Notes: generated by a model not told the origin, from the letters alone. A stretch of DNA of 7,965 nt from Bdellovibrionales bacterium (GCA_020435085.1 JAGRAB010000090.1:1-7965); one strand, 5' to 3'; positions 1 to 6,545 are shown, numbered from the stretch's first letter. Translations and numbers: made by a program.

Positions 1-285
1 AATCGCTCCCCCTTGAGCAATTTTTGAGTCTGCTGGGTGAACAATATCCCCACAAATAGGACGAAGACCCTCTTTCAATTCTCGAGTAAACATTTGATCT
101 AAGTTTTCAAAATCATTAAAAGTTAATTTAGCCTCATCCAAACGAAGACGATATCTTCGAGCAAACCAATGCATAAACCCCTTGACCCACCAACGGGGTC
201 GCTTCATTAAAGCGATTCTCCCAAAGAGTCGGCTCATCAAATTTTTAGGGCTCAATTGAATAATAAGAAAAATAAGAGCTTGCAC
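1..285 (-). CDS. psd: Phosphatidylserine decarboxylase proenzyme, N-terminal part (cut by left window edge)
   Basis: This gene would convert phosphatidylserine to phosphatidylethanolamine at the inner membrane, the last step of PE synthesis. Only the first 95 codons lie in the window; the autocleavage site that makes the pyruvoyl group (LGST-type in this family) is beyond the left edge and cannot be checked. The visible part reads MQALIFLIIQLSPKNLMSRL, then a basic stretch (KRPRWW), FARRYRL, LDEAK, the F-N-D-F---MFTRELKEGLRPI block and HPADSKIAQGG. This matches the Psd N-terminus (E. coli-type: hydrophobic start, then FNEFFxRxLxxxxRP and PADGxISQ). I chose a GTG start at 285: it gives the expected hydrophobic N-terminus and has AAGGA 9 nt upstream. 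Internal ATGs (237, 207) would cut into the conserved N-terminal region. The gene is divergent from the FAD dehydrogenase. Confidence 0.9.
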   Translation of the reverse strand, partial: MQALIFLIIQLSPKNLMSRLFGRIALMKRPRWWVKGFMHWFARRYRLRLDEAKLTFNDFENLDQMFTRELKEGLRPICGDIVHPADSKIAQGGAI

Positions 286-342
286 AGTAAAAAATCCTTA
301 AAATAAAGTCCGTTTTCTCAACAATGTGATAAGGTAATACTG
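286..342. promoter_or_regulatory. Short divergent intergenic region between psd and the FAD dehydrogenase
   Basis: Only 57 bp separate the two divergent start codons, so promoters for both must lie here or inside the neighbouring 5' ends. Seen: AAGGA before the psd GTG, and AAGG 8 nt before the ATG at 343. For the plus strand, TTGCAC (280-285) is followed 17 bp later by ATAAAG (303-308), a weak -35/-10 pair whose -35 would overlap the psd start codon. I see no convincing -10 for psd. The promoter assignment is inference. Confidence 0.3.
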
Positions 343-1917
343 ATGTCAAAGCACTTTCACAATATTAAAATTGGAATTGACGAAGACCTTGAAGAAAAAA
401 TTTCATGGCTTGTCCCCGATTTTTCAACATATAAAATTTTAAAAAAGTCTGTGGATGCCAGACAACGTCATTCTCCTCACCTTGTTTACTCCCTCGAGGT
501 TTTTGAAAAAAACGAAACCCCTCCTTCAAAGCAAATTGTTTTAGAAAAAATCTCAAAAGCACCCTCTCAACCTGCTCTTATTATTGGTGCCGGACCTGCA
601 GGCCTTTTTGCTGCCCTCAGACTTTTAGAGCGGGGTATTCCTGTACGATTATTTGAACAGGGTTCCATTGCAGAAAAACGACTCTTTAAGATCAATCGTT
701 TTTGGCGGTATGGAGAGCTTAATGAAAGAAACAATGTTGGATTTGGTGAAGGTGGTGCAGGCCTTTATTCTGATGGAAAACTTATCACTCGAATTAAAAG
801 TCCCTATATCCCCTATGTATTAAAACGCTTGGTTGACTTTGGTGCCCCTGAAGAAATTCTCTACTTATCTAACCCTCATGTCGGTTCCGATAAAATTCGC
901 CGATTAATTCCAAAGTTACGCCAACACATTATTGATCAAGGAGGCCTCCTCCACTATGACACTAAAATCTGTGAATTTCTCTTCGATTCTCATAATCAAT
1001 TAACGGGTGTAAAAACTGAAAATAGCGAACTCTACCATGGATCACAATTAATCTTGGCCTGCGGCCATTCTGCAGATGATATTTTTTATCACCTCTCAGA
1101 ACTTGGTGTTTTTATGGAGGGTAAATCTTTTGCTATGGGGTTAAGAATTGAGCATTCTCAAAAAATTATTAATCAAATTCAATACCGAGAATTTTCTGAG
1201 CACCCAAAATTAGGAGCTGCTAATTATCGACTCGCTCATCATGACAAAAAAACAGAAACCGGTGTTTATTCGTTTTGTATGTGCCCAGGGGGTTATGTCT
1301 TATCGAGTGGAACAAAATCAGGACAACTTGTCACTAATGGTATGAGTAACTTTAATAGAAGCTCTAAGTATGCCAATGCAGCTATTGTTGTTTCTATCGA
1401 TCATAAAAAGAGTTTTGGTGAAAAAAATATCTTTGCCGGTTTAGAGTTAAGAAATCACCTTGAAAAGCAAGCCTTTGATGTCGTTCAAAAAGCGGGAGGA
1501 ACAAAACAACTCCCCAAGCAAAAAGTCATTGATTTTATAGAAAAACGACTTGGCTCCGTTGACAAAGGCTCCACTCCCTCAGGCTCTGTTCCCGCCCGTT
1601 TAGATTTGCTTTTTAATTCTCAATTTCATCAATATATGCAACAAGCCCTCGAAGACTTCGACCGTAAAATGAAAGGATTCATAAACCCAGAAGCTCAATT
1701 TTATGGAGTTGAATCTCGAACCTCGTGCCCCCTTCGCATTACTCGCAATAAAGAAACTTTAGAGAGCCTCTCCCATAAAGGCCTTTACCCAACAGGTGAA
1801 GGAGCTGGATATGCTGGCGGCATAACAAGTGCCGCATGTGACGGCATTCTTGTGGCAGATAAAATTTATGAAACCCTTAGCTCTCAAATTTTAAAAGTTG
1901 ACGTCCACGATGAATAA
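343..1917 (+). CDS. FAD-dependent dehydrogenase/oxidoreductase of the uncharacterised COG2509 type
   Basis: A 524-residue soluble flavoprotein whose substrate is not known for the family. Residues 1-75 form a small N-terminal domain with the KSVDAR--R----VY-LEV pattern typical of this family. A Rossmann FAD-binding motif GAGPAG follows at 82-87, with the ribose-binding acid E105 at the end of the second strand. The hallmark block GFGEGGAGLYSDGKL is at 133-147, CPGGYVLSSGT at 314-324, GVESRTSCPLRITR at 455-468, and the C-terminal FAD-contact block YPTGEGAGYAGGI at 482-494. Length and motif order are as expected for a full-length member. The ATG at 343 has AAGG 8 nt upstream. It is divergent from psd and convergent with the HTTM gene, and its last 13 codons plus stop overlap that gene's 3' end. 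Family assignment is firm; reaction and physiological role are unknown. Confidence 0.92.
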   Translation: MSKHFHNIKIGIDEDLEEKISWLVPDFSTYKILKKSVDARQRHSPHLVYSLEVFEKNETPPSKQIVLEKISKAPSQPALIIGAGPAGLFAALRLLERGIPVRLFEQGSIAEKRLFKINRFWRYGELNERNNVGFGEGGAGLYSDGKLITRIKSPYIPYVLKRLVDFGAPEEILYLSNPHVGSDKIRRLIPKLRQHIIDQGGLLHYDTKICEFLFDSHNQLTGVKTENSELYHGSQLILACGHSADDIFYHLSELGVFMEGKSFAMGLRIEHSQKIINQIQYREFSEHPKLGAANYRLAHHDKKTETGVYSFCMCPGGYVLSSGTKSGQLVTNGMSNFNRSSKYANAAIVVSIDHKKSFGEKNIFAGLELRNHLEKQAFDVVQKAGGTKQLPKQKVIDFIEKRLGSVDKGSTPSGSVPARLDLLFNSQFHQYMQQALEDFDRKMKGFINPEAQFYGVESRTSCPLRITRNKETLESLSHKGLYPTGEGAGYAGGITSAACDGILVADKIYETLSSQILKVDVHDE

Positions 1918-2779
1918 ACCAAGCCCATTGATCCTGGCTAAGAAACACAATATAGCCTGACACCATTATCATTGAAAAAAATGGAAGGCTCATAAAAAAG
2001 GCCGCTCCTGCATGAAAACTAAATCCTAATAAAAGCCAATAAGGCCTTAAATGGCGAAACCAAATGACTACAGGAAAGTAAACTTCAAACAATAAGGTTG
2101 CCCAAGTCATTGCGACAACAACAAGTGGAACATATGCAAAGAAACTAAAATCAAAGGGTGCCAATTGCGAATTGGTTAAAACTGTCCAAACAGCTGTCCC
2201 CTCCCACCATTCTGTTCCTTTCATTTTTTCTAAACCCGTAAAAGCATAAATAACACAAAGTTGAACTTGTATCAGCCTCAGCCCTACCGAATCTAGCCAA
2301 TGAGAGGGCGGCATTGACCAATTAGGAAATATCTTTTTCTTTAAAGAAAAGTACCGATGGGAATTTGTAAAGCAAAGAGCAAATAAGAAAAAATTGCTCA
2401 CTAAATCTGCCCCATAATTAATCGTAAAGTTTCTCTGAATAAACATGAGATGAAAAAATAAAATAAGCCAACAAAGTCTTCGACCAATAAACCCTAAGGA
2501 AAAGGCTAAAAGAAAACCAAGATATATTATGTAACAGAGTTTAAGAGCAATGTCATTTTCAGGAAACCAGTAAAACAAAGGTTGATAATTGGGAGGTGCA
2601 AAAGTCTTTGCCAATGAAAAAGGAAGAAGCCCTGAATCTGAATACAATAATGAAAACTCTAAAAACCGCAACGACTGTGTCACCAATAGAATTCCAGAAA
2701 AAACCAATCGAAAAAGACCTAATGAGTAAGAATCACCAGATTCAAACCAAAACTTATTCCACATCTGAAGGACGCGCAT
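1877..2779 (-). CDS. HTTM-domain (vitamin K-dependent carboxylase-like) multi-spanning membrane protein
   Basis: About 300 residues, rich in F, L and W, with roughly seven or eight hydrophobic spans (about 19-38, 80-99, 102-118, 128-147, 168-184, 218-240, 248-268, 270-290, numbering from the chosen start). The block YAFTGLEKMKGTEWWEGTA (about 178-196), followed by FEVYFPVVIW (about 231-240) and a late His in a membrane segment (H256), is the HTTM-type signature shared with the membrane half of gamma-carboxylases. No carboxylase activity can be claimed. An ATG at 2794 is possible, but the ATG at 2779 has GAGGAG 7 nt upstream and is preferred; an ATG at 2764 lacks a Shine-Dalgarno. The ribosome-binding site lies inside the upstream gene, with about 26 bp of coding overlap, so translation is probably coupled. 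The 3' end overlaps the FAD dehydrogenase on the other strand by 41 bp. It is the last gene of the minus-strand cluster. Confidence 0.82.
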   Translation of the reverse strand: MRVLQMWNKFWFESGDSYSLGLFRLVFSGILLVTQSLRFLEFSLLYSDSGLLPFSLAKTFAPPNYQPLFYWFPENDIALKLCYIIYLGFLLAFSLGFIGRRLCWLILFFHLMFIQRNFTINYGADLVSNFFLFALCFTNSHRYFSLKKKIFPNWSMPPSHWLDSVGLRLIQVQLCVIYAFTGLEKMKGTEWWEGTAVWTVLTNSQLAPFDFSFFAYVPLVVVAMTWATLLFEVYFPVVIWFRHLRPYWLLLGFSFHAGAAFFMSLPFFSMIMVSGYIVFLSQDQWAWFIHRGRQLLKFES

Positions 2780-3320
2780 TCTCACTCTCCTCATTCATTT
2801 GTGGACAATCAAAACTCTCTATTGACCAAGATTTATACTCTCTGGCTTTTGCTAATGAAAGTTTATCAAAACGAAACCGCTCCATTGGAGGGACCTTTTC
2901 ACTAAAAGACTTCAAGCTAATAGAGATCGCTGATGGATGTTTTCGACAGAGATAATTCATTAAAAATTTGGATTTTCTCTCTTCAGAAGAGGTTGTGTAC
3001 CATGAATGATAAATCAGCCGTTTGTAATTAGCCCCTATCATATTTGTATGATTTTTCTCAGGCGGCCAACGGTAAGTTTGAGTCAATGAATCTGAGCCTT
3101 CATTTTCAATAATCTCATATTCATAAAACATTTTTGTTGCTGGATTTGGAGAGAAAAACTGCCAAGGGGTATTTATTCCCAACGTGCTTGTATATCCATA
3201 AAAAAGAAACCCAAAATGCCTTTCAACATAACTTCCTGGATTTGGCATTATAAGTATGGCCATCAAGTGATAGACCAAAAAAAGAGAAAAAATCAACTGA
3301 GCCAGTTGAGCCTTCTTCAT
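2754..3320 (-). CDS. Small membrane-anchored protein of unknown function, partner of the HTTM gene
   Basis: I do not recognise a characterised family with certainty. The product is 188 residues: a short basic N-terminus (MKKAQ), one hydrophobic segment at about 6-25 (signal anchor or uncleaved signal), then a mostly polar domain. The aromatic motif PWQFFSPNP (52-60), just after the membrane segment, resembles the W-x-F-[AS]-PNP patterns seen in some uncharacterised one-TM proteins (DUF5819-like), but I cannot confirm that link. Two cysteines (125 and 172) sit in the probable extracytoplasmic part. The start ATG overlaps the scpB stop as ATGA. The only Shine-Dalgarno-like sequence (GGAG, 2 nt away) is too close, so translation likely depends on reinitiation after scpB. 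The 3' end overlaps the HTTM start, suggesting the two membrane proteins are made together and may act together (inference). Confidence 0.75.
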   Translation of the reverse strand: MKKAQLAQLIFSLFLVYHLMAILIMPNPGSYVERHFGFLFYGYTSTLGINTPWQFFSPNPATKMFYEYEIIENEGSDSLTQTYRWPPEKNHTNMIGANYKRLIYHSWYTTSSEERKSKFLMNYLCRKHPSAISISLKSFSEKVPPMERFRFDKLSLAKAREYKSWSIESFDCPQMNEESENARPSDVE

Positions 3321-4666
3321 GACTCCATTTCTTCATCAAAGACATCAAGATCTGATTTCAATTGAGCCACATCCACTGAACCTACAAAGCCTTCCTTTGT
3401 ATCTTCTTTATCAAATCTTTCAAGAGCTTCTTCTAAATTAGATTCTAGTTCACCAACAGAGTCTTCGTCTTGAATCTCATCAGTTGAAGCTTTAATTATT
3501 TCTTCTTGTGAAACGTCTTCTGAAACTGCTTCATCCACAGCATTGTTTGCTTCTTCGGTCACATTTTGCTCAGTTATATTTTGAGTGGCGGCTTCCTTTT
3601 CAGTCGTTTCTAAAGCCAATCGCTCCTCATAACGTGCTAACCAGTTTTTATCTTTATCAGCAACATCTTCTCCAACCGCAAGGGCATCACGAATATCTTG
3701 AGCTCTTTCGGAATCTCGTTTTGCTTTTTGTCTTGCTTTTTCTTGCTCAAAAAAGTCTGAACTTGTTGTAATATCAGAAAGTTGTTCTGTAATTTTAAGA
3801 AGTTCTTCTTCTCCTTCTGAATATGTAGATGCCGCTTCCTCAGACATATTTTCAGTAATATCTCCGAGTGTTTCTTTTTCTTCTTCTTCACCAATCCCCT
3901 CAGGAATGAGATCATCAATTTCAGAAAGACTAGGAAGTTCTTTTAAATTTCTTAAACCAAAAATTTCTAAAAATTTTCTCGTCGTTTGATAGAGCATTGG
4001 TTTCCCTGGGAATTCGCTCTTTCCAGCAAAAGCCACCAAATGTTTTTCCATTAAGGCACGCAAAAGGTGTCCTGATTCCACTCCACGAATTTCATCAATC
4101 TGAGCTTTAATTAATGGTTGCTTATAGGCCACAATAGACATCACTTCGAGAGCTGGGCCAGAGAGCTTAAATGGCCGTGATTTTACCATTCTTTTTAAAT
4201 AGTCCATGTTATCAATTTTCGTTCGCAACTGATAACCACCGTTGACCTCTTCAAGGCTAAAACCTCTTTGTCCACTGGCATAGTCAATGCTCAATTGTTG
4301 AATGGCTGCTTTAATATCCTTTGTACGAACTTGAGTTCCCTTAAAAGCCTGTTTAATAACAGAAAGGCTTTGTGGCTTTTCCGTAGCAAACAATACGCTT
4401 TCAACAATAGATTGAATTTGTTCTGTCGCAAGAAATTCTGTTTCTACAATCTCTGCGGACTCAAAATCTTCAAGCTCTGTTCCTTCAACATCAAACCCCT
4501 CTTCGTCTGAAACATCTTCATCACCAAAGTCTTCAGGGGCATCTGCTGACTCCGCAGAGATTTCAAATTCTTCTTCATCAGGCTCGCCTTGACCAGCAAA
4601 GTCTAATTCTTCCTGAGTCAGCTCTTGTTTTGAATCTTCAATCAATTCTTCTTTGTCTTCTGACAT
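3317..4666 (-). CDS. scpB: SMC-associated subunit ScpB with very long acidic N- and C-terminal extensions
   Basis: ScpB dimers bind the kleisin ScpA and regulate the SMC complex that compacts and segregates the chromosome. The ScpB core of two winged-helix domains spans about residues 81-256: ESVLFATEKPQSL, a GYQLRTK strand-turn, then the hallmark LSGPALEVMSIVAYKQPL (168-185), the IRGVESGHLLRALMEK segment and LYQTTRKFLEIFGL (235-248). Family members are usually near 180-200 residues; this one is 449. The extra length is an acidic N-terminus (35 Asp/Glu against 2 Lys in residues 1-80) and an acidic tail (60 Asp/Glu against 19 Lys/Arg in 261-449), probably disordered. The tail contains a more basic, likely helical island at about 318-353 including KNWLARYEERL. 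The start ATG has GGAGG 4 nt upstream. scpA lies 27 bp upstream; the next gene overlaps the stop by ATGA. Confidence 0.95.
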   Translation of the reverse strand: MSEDKEELIEDSKQELTQEELDFAGQGEPDEEEFEISAESADAPEDFGDEDVSDEEGFDVEGTELEDFESAEIVETEFLATEQIQSIVESVLFATEKPQSLSVIKQAFKGTQVRTKDIKAAIQQLSIDYASGQRGFSLEEVNGGYQLRTKIDNMDYLKRMVKSRPFKLSGPALEVMSIVAYKQPLIKAQIDEIRGVESGHLLRALMEKHLVAFAGKSEFPGKPMLYQTTRKFLEIFGLRNLKELPSLSEIDDLIPEGIGEEEEKETLGDITENMSEEAASTYSEGEEELLKITEQLSDITTSSDFFEQEKARQKAKRDSERAQDIRDALAVGEDVADKDKNWLARYEERLALETTEKEAATQNITEQNVTEEANNAVDEAVSEDVSQEEIIKASTDEIQDEDSVGELESNLEEALERFDKEDTKEGFVGSVDVAQLKSDLDVFDEEMES

Positions 4667-4683
4667 CTTTCCTCCACAAACTC

Positions 4684-4702
4684 TCTTTGTATTTTACAAA
4701 GA
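4684..4702 (-). repeat. Perfect 8-bp inverted repeat (hairpin) across the scpA stop codon
   Basis: TCTTTGTA and TACAAAGA, separated by 3 nt, form a perfect stem in the transcript. The scpA stop codon (4694-4696) lies partly in the loop and partly in the stem; the scpB Shine-Dalgarno (GGAGG, about 4671-4675) starts about 9 nt further on. The stem has only two G-C pairs and no T-run follows, so it is not a terminator. It may influence translational coupling of scpA and scpB, or be chance in AT-rich DNA. Confidence 0.5.
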
Positions 4703-5707
4703 CGGTTCTGGTTCAGGGTCACTCGCAAGGTGACGAGCCCATGCTGGTATTTCAGTATTTTCTTCCACTAAAGCTTTTTCTTGGGCTTCACCCATTTGAG
4801 CAAGTTCAGCATCAATTTCTTCATCTGTCGCAGCACCGACATAAACCTCTTCTTGTGAGGTTAACACAAGCTGATCAGAGTTTTCTTGTTCAAAGCTCTC
4901 TGATTCTTCAAGGGATAAGTCTCCAAATATGATTTCATTGGGCGAGTGATCATAATCTTCCACTCGAGAGATGGCATGTCCTTCAATTTCCTTTTTACTT
5001 TCAATATGAATTTCTGAATAGGAGTCTGCTTGAAACAAAGACACAAAACCCATTTTTGCTAATTCAAGCAATGATAAAAATGTCACCAATACTTGATCTC
5101 TGCGAGAACCTGATTTTTGGATCAATTCACCAAAACGAATTCTCACACCAACGATGAGAGCTTGTTTAATTTCTAAAACACGTTCAGCAATACTTTGAAG
5201 TTCTGCTCCCACCTTATGAACAGATTTTTTCATATTCTTGATGACTTTCCGATAACTTGAAATCAAAGCAAAGAGAGCATTTTCTTCTTCCACAATGACT
5301 TCTCCATCATCTTCAACATCAACATCTTCACGACGACCACGAAGCCATACATCTCGCCCCACAAGAGGACGCTCATAAAGCTGTACAGCGGCCTCTTGAA
5401 ACTTTTGGTACTCGAGAAGTTTACTGACCAATTCTTTTCTTGGATCCTCATTTTCAACAAGCTCTCCATCTTCATTGTACTGAGGAAGTAACATTTTACT
5501 CTTGATATGAATCAAGGTGGCCGCCATTGCAATAAACTCACCAGCCACTTCAAGATCTAATTGCTTCATTGCTTTAATATATTCTAAATATTGCTTAGTG
5601 ATTTGATAGATATTGATATCAAAGATATCCATTTCTTCTTTGCGAATAAGATGGAGTAAAAGACCAAGGGGCCCTTCAAATTTTTCAATCTGAATATGAA
5701 TACTCAA
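4694..5707 (-). CDS. scpA: Kleisin subunit ScpA of the SMC complex, with acidic C-terminal tail
   Basis: ScpA is the kleisin that bridges the SMC heads and binds ScpB in bacterial condensin. The N-terminal signature is complete: FEGPLGLLLHLIRKEEMDI (10-28), ITKQYLEYI (36-44), then EFIAMAATLIHIKSKMLLPQ (57-76). The common Asp of FEGPLDLLL is Gly15 here. A central linker (about 127-143) is strongly acidic, and the C-terminal winged-helix is at about 201-246 (SRRDQVLVTFLSLLELAKMG and following). Beyond about 250 there is an acidic tail of some 85 residues not usual for the family (typically about 250 residues, here 337), ending with an aromatic island PAWARHLAS at 321-329. The start is TTG at 5707: no ATG or GTG lies in frame between it and the upstream in-frame stop, and GAGGTG sits 5 nt before it. 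scpB follows 27 bp downstream. Confidence 0.94.
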   Translation of the reverse strand: MSIHIQIEKFEGPLGLLLHLIRKEEMDIFDINIYQITKQYLEYIKAMKQLDLEVAGEFIAMAATLIHIKSKMLLPQYNEDGELVENEDPRKELVSKLLEYQKFQEAAVQLYERPLVGRDVWLRGRREDVDVEDDGEVIVEEENALFALISSYRKVIKNMKKSVHKVGAELQSIAERVLEIKQALIVGVRIRFGELIQKSGSRRDQVLVTFLSLLELAKMGFVSLFQADSYSEIHIESKKEIEGHAISRVEDYDHSPNEIIFGDLSLEESESFEQENSDQLVLTSQEEVYVGAATDEEIDAELAQMGEAQEKALVEENTEIPAWARHLASDPEPEPSL

Positions 5708-5767
5708 AAAATCACCTCTACCAACGACTAGGACTTAAGAATTCACGGAAATGACGCAGATGTCGAG

Positions 5768-5799
5768 GTTTTTCTAAAAACTGCCTGTCGCTTATTCAA
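5768..5799 (-). promoter_or_regulatory. Candidate scpA promoter with an overlapping AT-rich palindrome
   Basis: The 137-bp gap between the M50 stop and scpA (5708-5844) has no gene. On the minus strand TTGAAT (5799-5794) and TAGAAA (5776-5771) are 17 bp apart, a moderate sigma70-like pair that would give scpA its own promoter. The palindrome GTTTTT-CT-AAAAAC (5768-5781) covers the candidate -10 and could be an operator. No T-run terminator is visible after the M50 gene, so read-through is also possible. Low confidence: AT-rich DNA yields such matches by chance. Confidence 0.25.
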
Positions 5800-5844
5800 A
5801 TCAAGCCCTGTTCTGGCTAGATTTTGAGCATATAACGCTTTATG

Positions 5845-6525
5845 TTATGAACTAAGAACATATCCCAAATAATGAGAAACACTCATCATCACATTCGTTG
5901 CATAGTAGACGGGTTGAAAGAGAAAAAAACCACCACCCAACAAAAAAATCCCAAAGATAATAAACATGGAGTAAGGCTCAATTTGTTCTAAAAAATCATT
6001 GGCCACTCGAGGTAAAAAGCGAGCAAAAACCTTGCCCCCATCAAGAGGGTGAAGTGGAATCATATTAAAGACTGCCAGAATGAGATTAAGCCCAATGAAC
6101 ATATAAAATAATTCTTCCAGTGATTGGTAAACTTGAGTGCGACGAGCAAAGTACACAACCCCTATAAACACAAGAGAGCCTAAGAACGCCAATAAAACAT
6201 TTGATAGCGGCCCCGCAAGTGCGATCCAAAACATATCTTTTGTGGGGTTTTTTAAGTTTCGCACATTCACTGGAACAGGCTTTGCCCAACCAAAGAAGAA
6301 ACCCATCGGCGAGAGAAGTGCAAAAAACGGAAGAGCCACAGTTCCTATCCAATCCACATGAGCCATAGGGTTAAGGGTGAGCCTCCCCATTAAAGATGCC
6401 GTCATGTCTCCCTTCCACTTTGCCACTAATCCGTGCGCATACTCGTGCACACAAAGTGAAAACAAAAAAGGAAGGTAAAACATCGCAAATTTTCGACCAA
6501 ATTCTACAAAACTTATTTCAGCCAT
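5845..6525 (-). CDS. Site-2 protease family (peptidase M50, YwhC/Rip-like) intramembrane metalloprotease
   Basis: A 226-residue polytopic inner-membrane zinc protease of the short S2P class without a PDZ domain. The first membrane segment carries the zinc-binding HEYAH motif (27-31). Other family marks are GRLTLNPMAHVDWIGT (47-62), GWAKPVPVN (79-87), LAGPLSNVLLA (113-123) and NMIPLHPLDGG (154-164), whose Asp162 is the third zinc ligand. Further hydrophobic spans are at about 107-126, 141-158 and 186-206. All catalytic residues are present, so it should be active; the substrate is unknown. The ATG at 6525 is the first possible start, because a TAG lies in frame 12 nt upstream of it. It has no Shine-Dalgarno, but TATAAT sits exactly 6 bp upstream, suggesting a leaderless message. 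S2P genes near scpA/scpB recur in several bacterial lineages, often with trpS between; trpS is not here. Confidence 0.93.
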   Translation of the reverse strand: MAEISFVEFGRKFAMFYLPFLFSLCVHEYAHGLVAKWKGDMTASLMGRLTLNPMAHVDWIGTVALPFFALLSPMGFFFGWAKPVPVNVRNLKNPTKDMFWIALAGPLSNVLLAFLGSLVFIGVVYFARRTQVYQSLEELFYMFIGLNLILAVFNMIPLHPLDGGKVFARFLPRVANDFLEQIEPYSMFIIFGIFLLGGGFFLFQPVYYATNVMMSVSHYLGYVLSS

Positions 6526-6545
6526 GCCAGAATTATACTAGGCTT
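6526..6545. promoter_or_regulatory. 20-bp divergent gap with interlocked -10 boxes for both flanking genes
   Basis: On the minus strand TATAAT (6537-6532) is followed by 6 nt and then the M50 ATG. On the plus strand TATACT (6534-6539) is followed by 6 nt and then the ATG at 6546 of the barrel gene. With standard spacing, transcription in both directions would begin at the A of the ATG. The two hexamers overlap by 4 bp, so polymerases could not occupy both at once. The -35 regions lie inside the opposite coding sequences and are poor matches (TTTTTT on the minus strand, ACTTAT on the plus). The hexamers are seen directly; promoter activity is inference. Confidence 0.45.

Noticed and set aside
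1921..1940. AGCC...GGCT small hairpin after the FAD dehydrogenase stop
   Set aside because: The stem is only 4 bp, has no T-run on either strand and lies inside the HTTM coding sequence.
2596..2955. 119-codon open frame on the plus strand
   Set aside because: It is antisense to the HTTM and one-TM genes, has no family resemblance, and its composition is that of a shadow frame.
3637..3918. 93-codon minus-strand frame with a poly-lysine run
   Set aside because: It is a shifted frame of the acidic scpB tail: GAA-rich codons read out of frame give the lysines.
3317..4666. Repeated GAA/TCT-rich tracts in scpB suggesting tandem repeats
   Set aside because: The acidic tracts are low-complexity but show no fixed repeat unit at DNA or protein level.
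6396..6545. Upstream 50-codon extension of the barrel gene from an ATG at 6396
   Set aside because: It lies antisense within the conserved 5' part of the M50 gene and would place a clear signal peptide in the interior of the protein.
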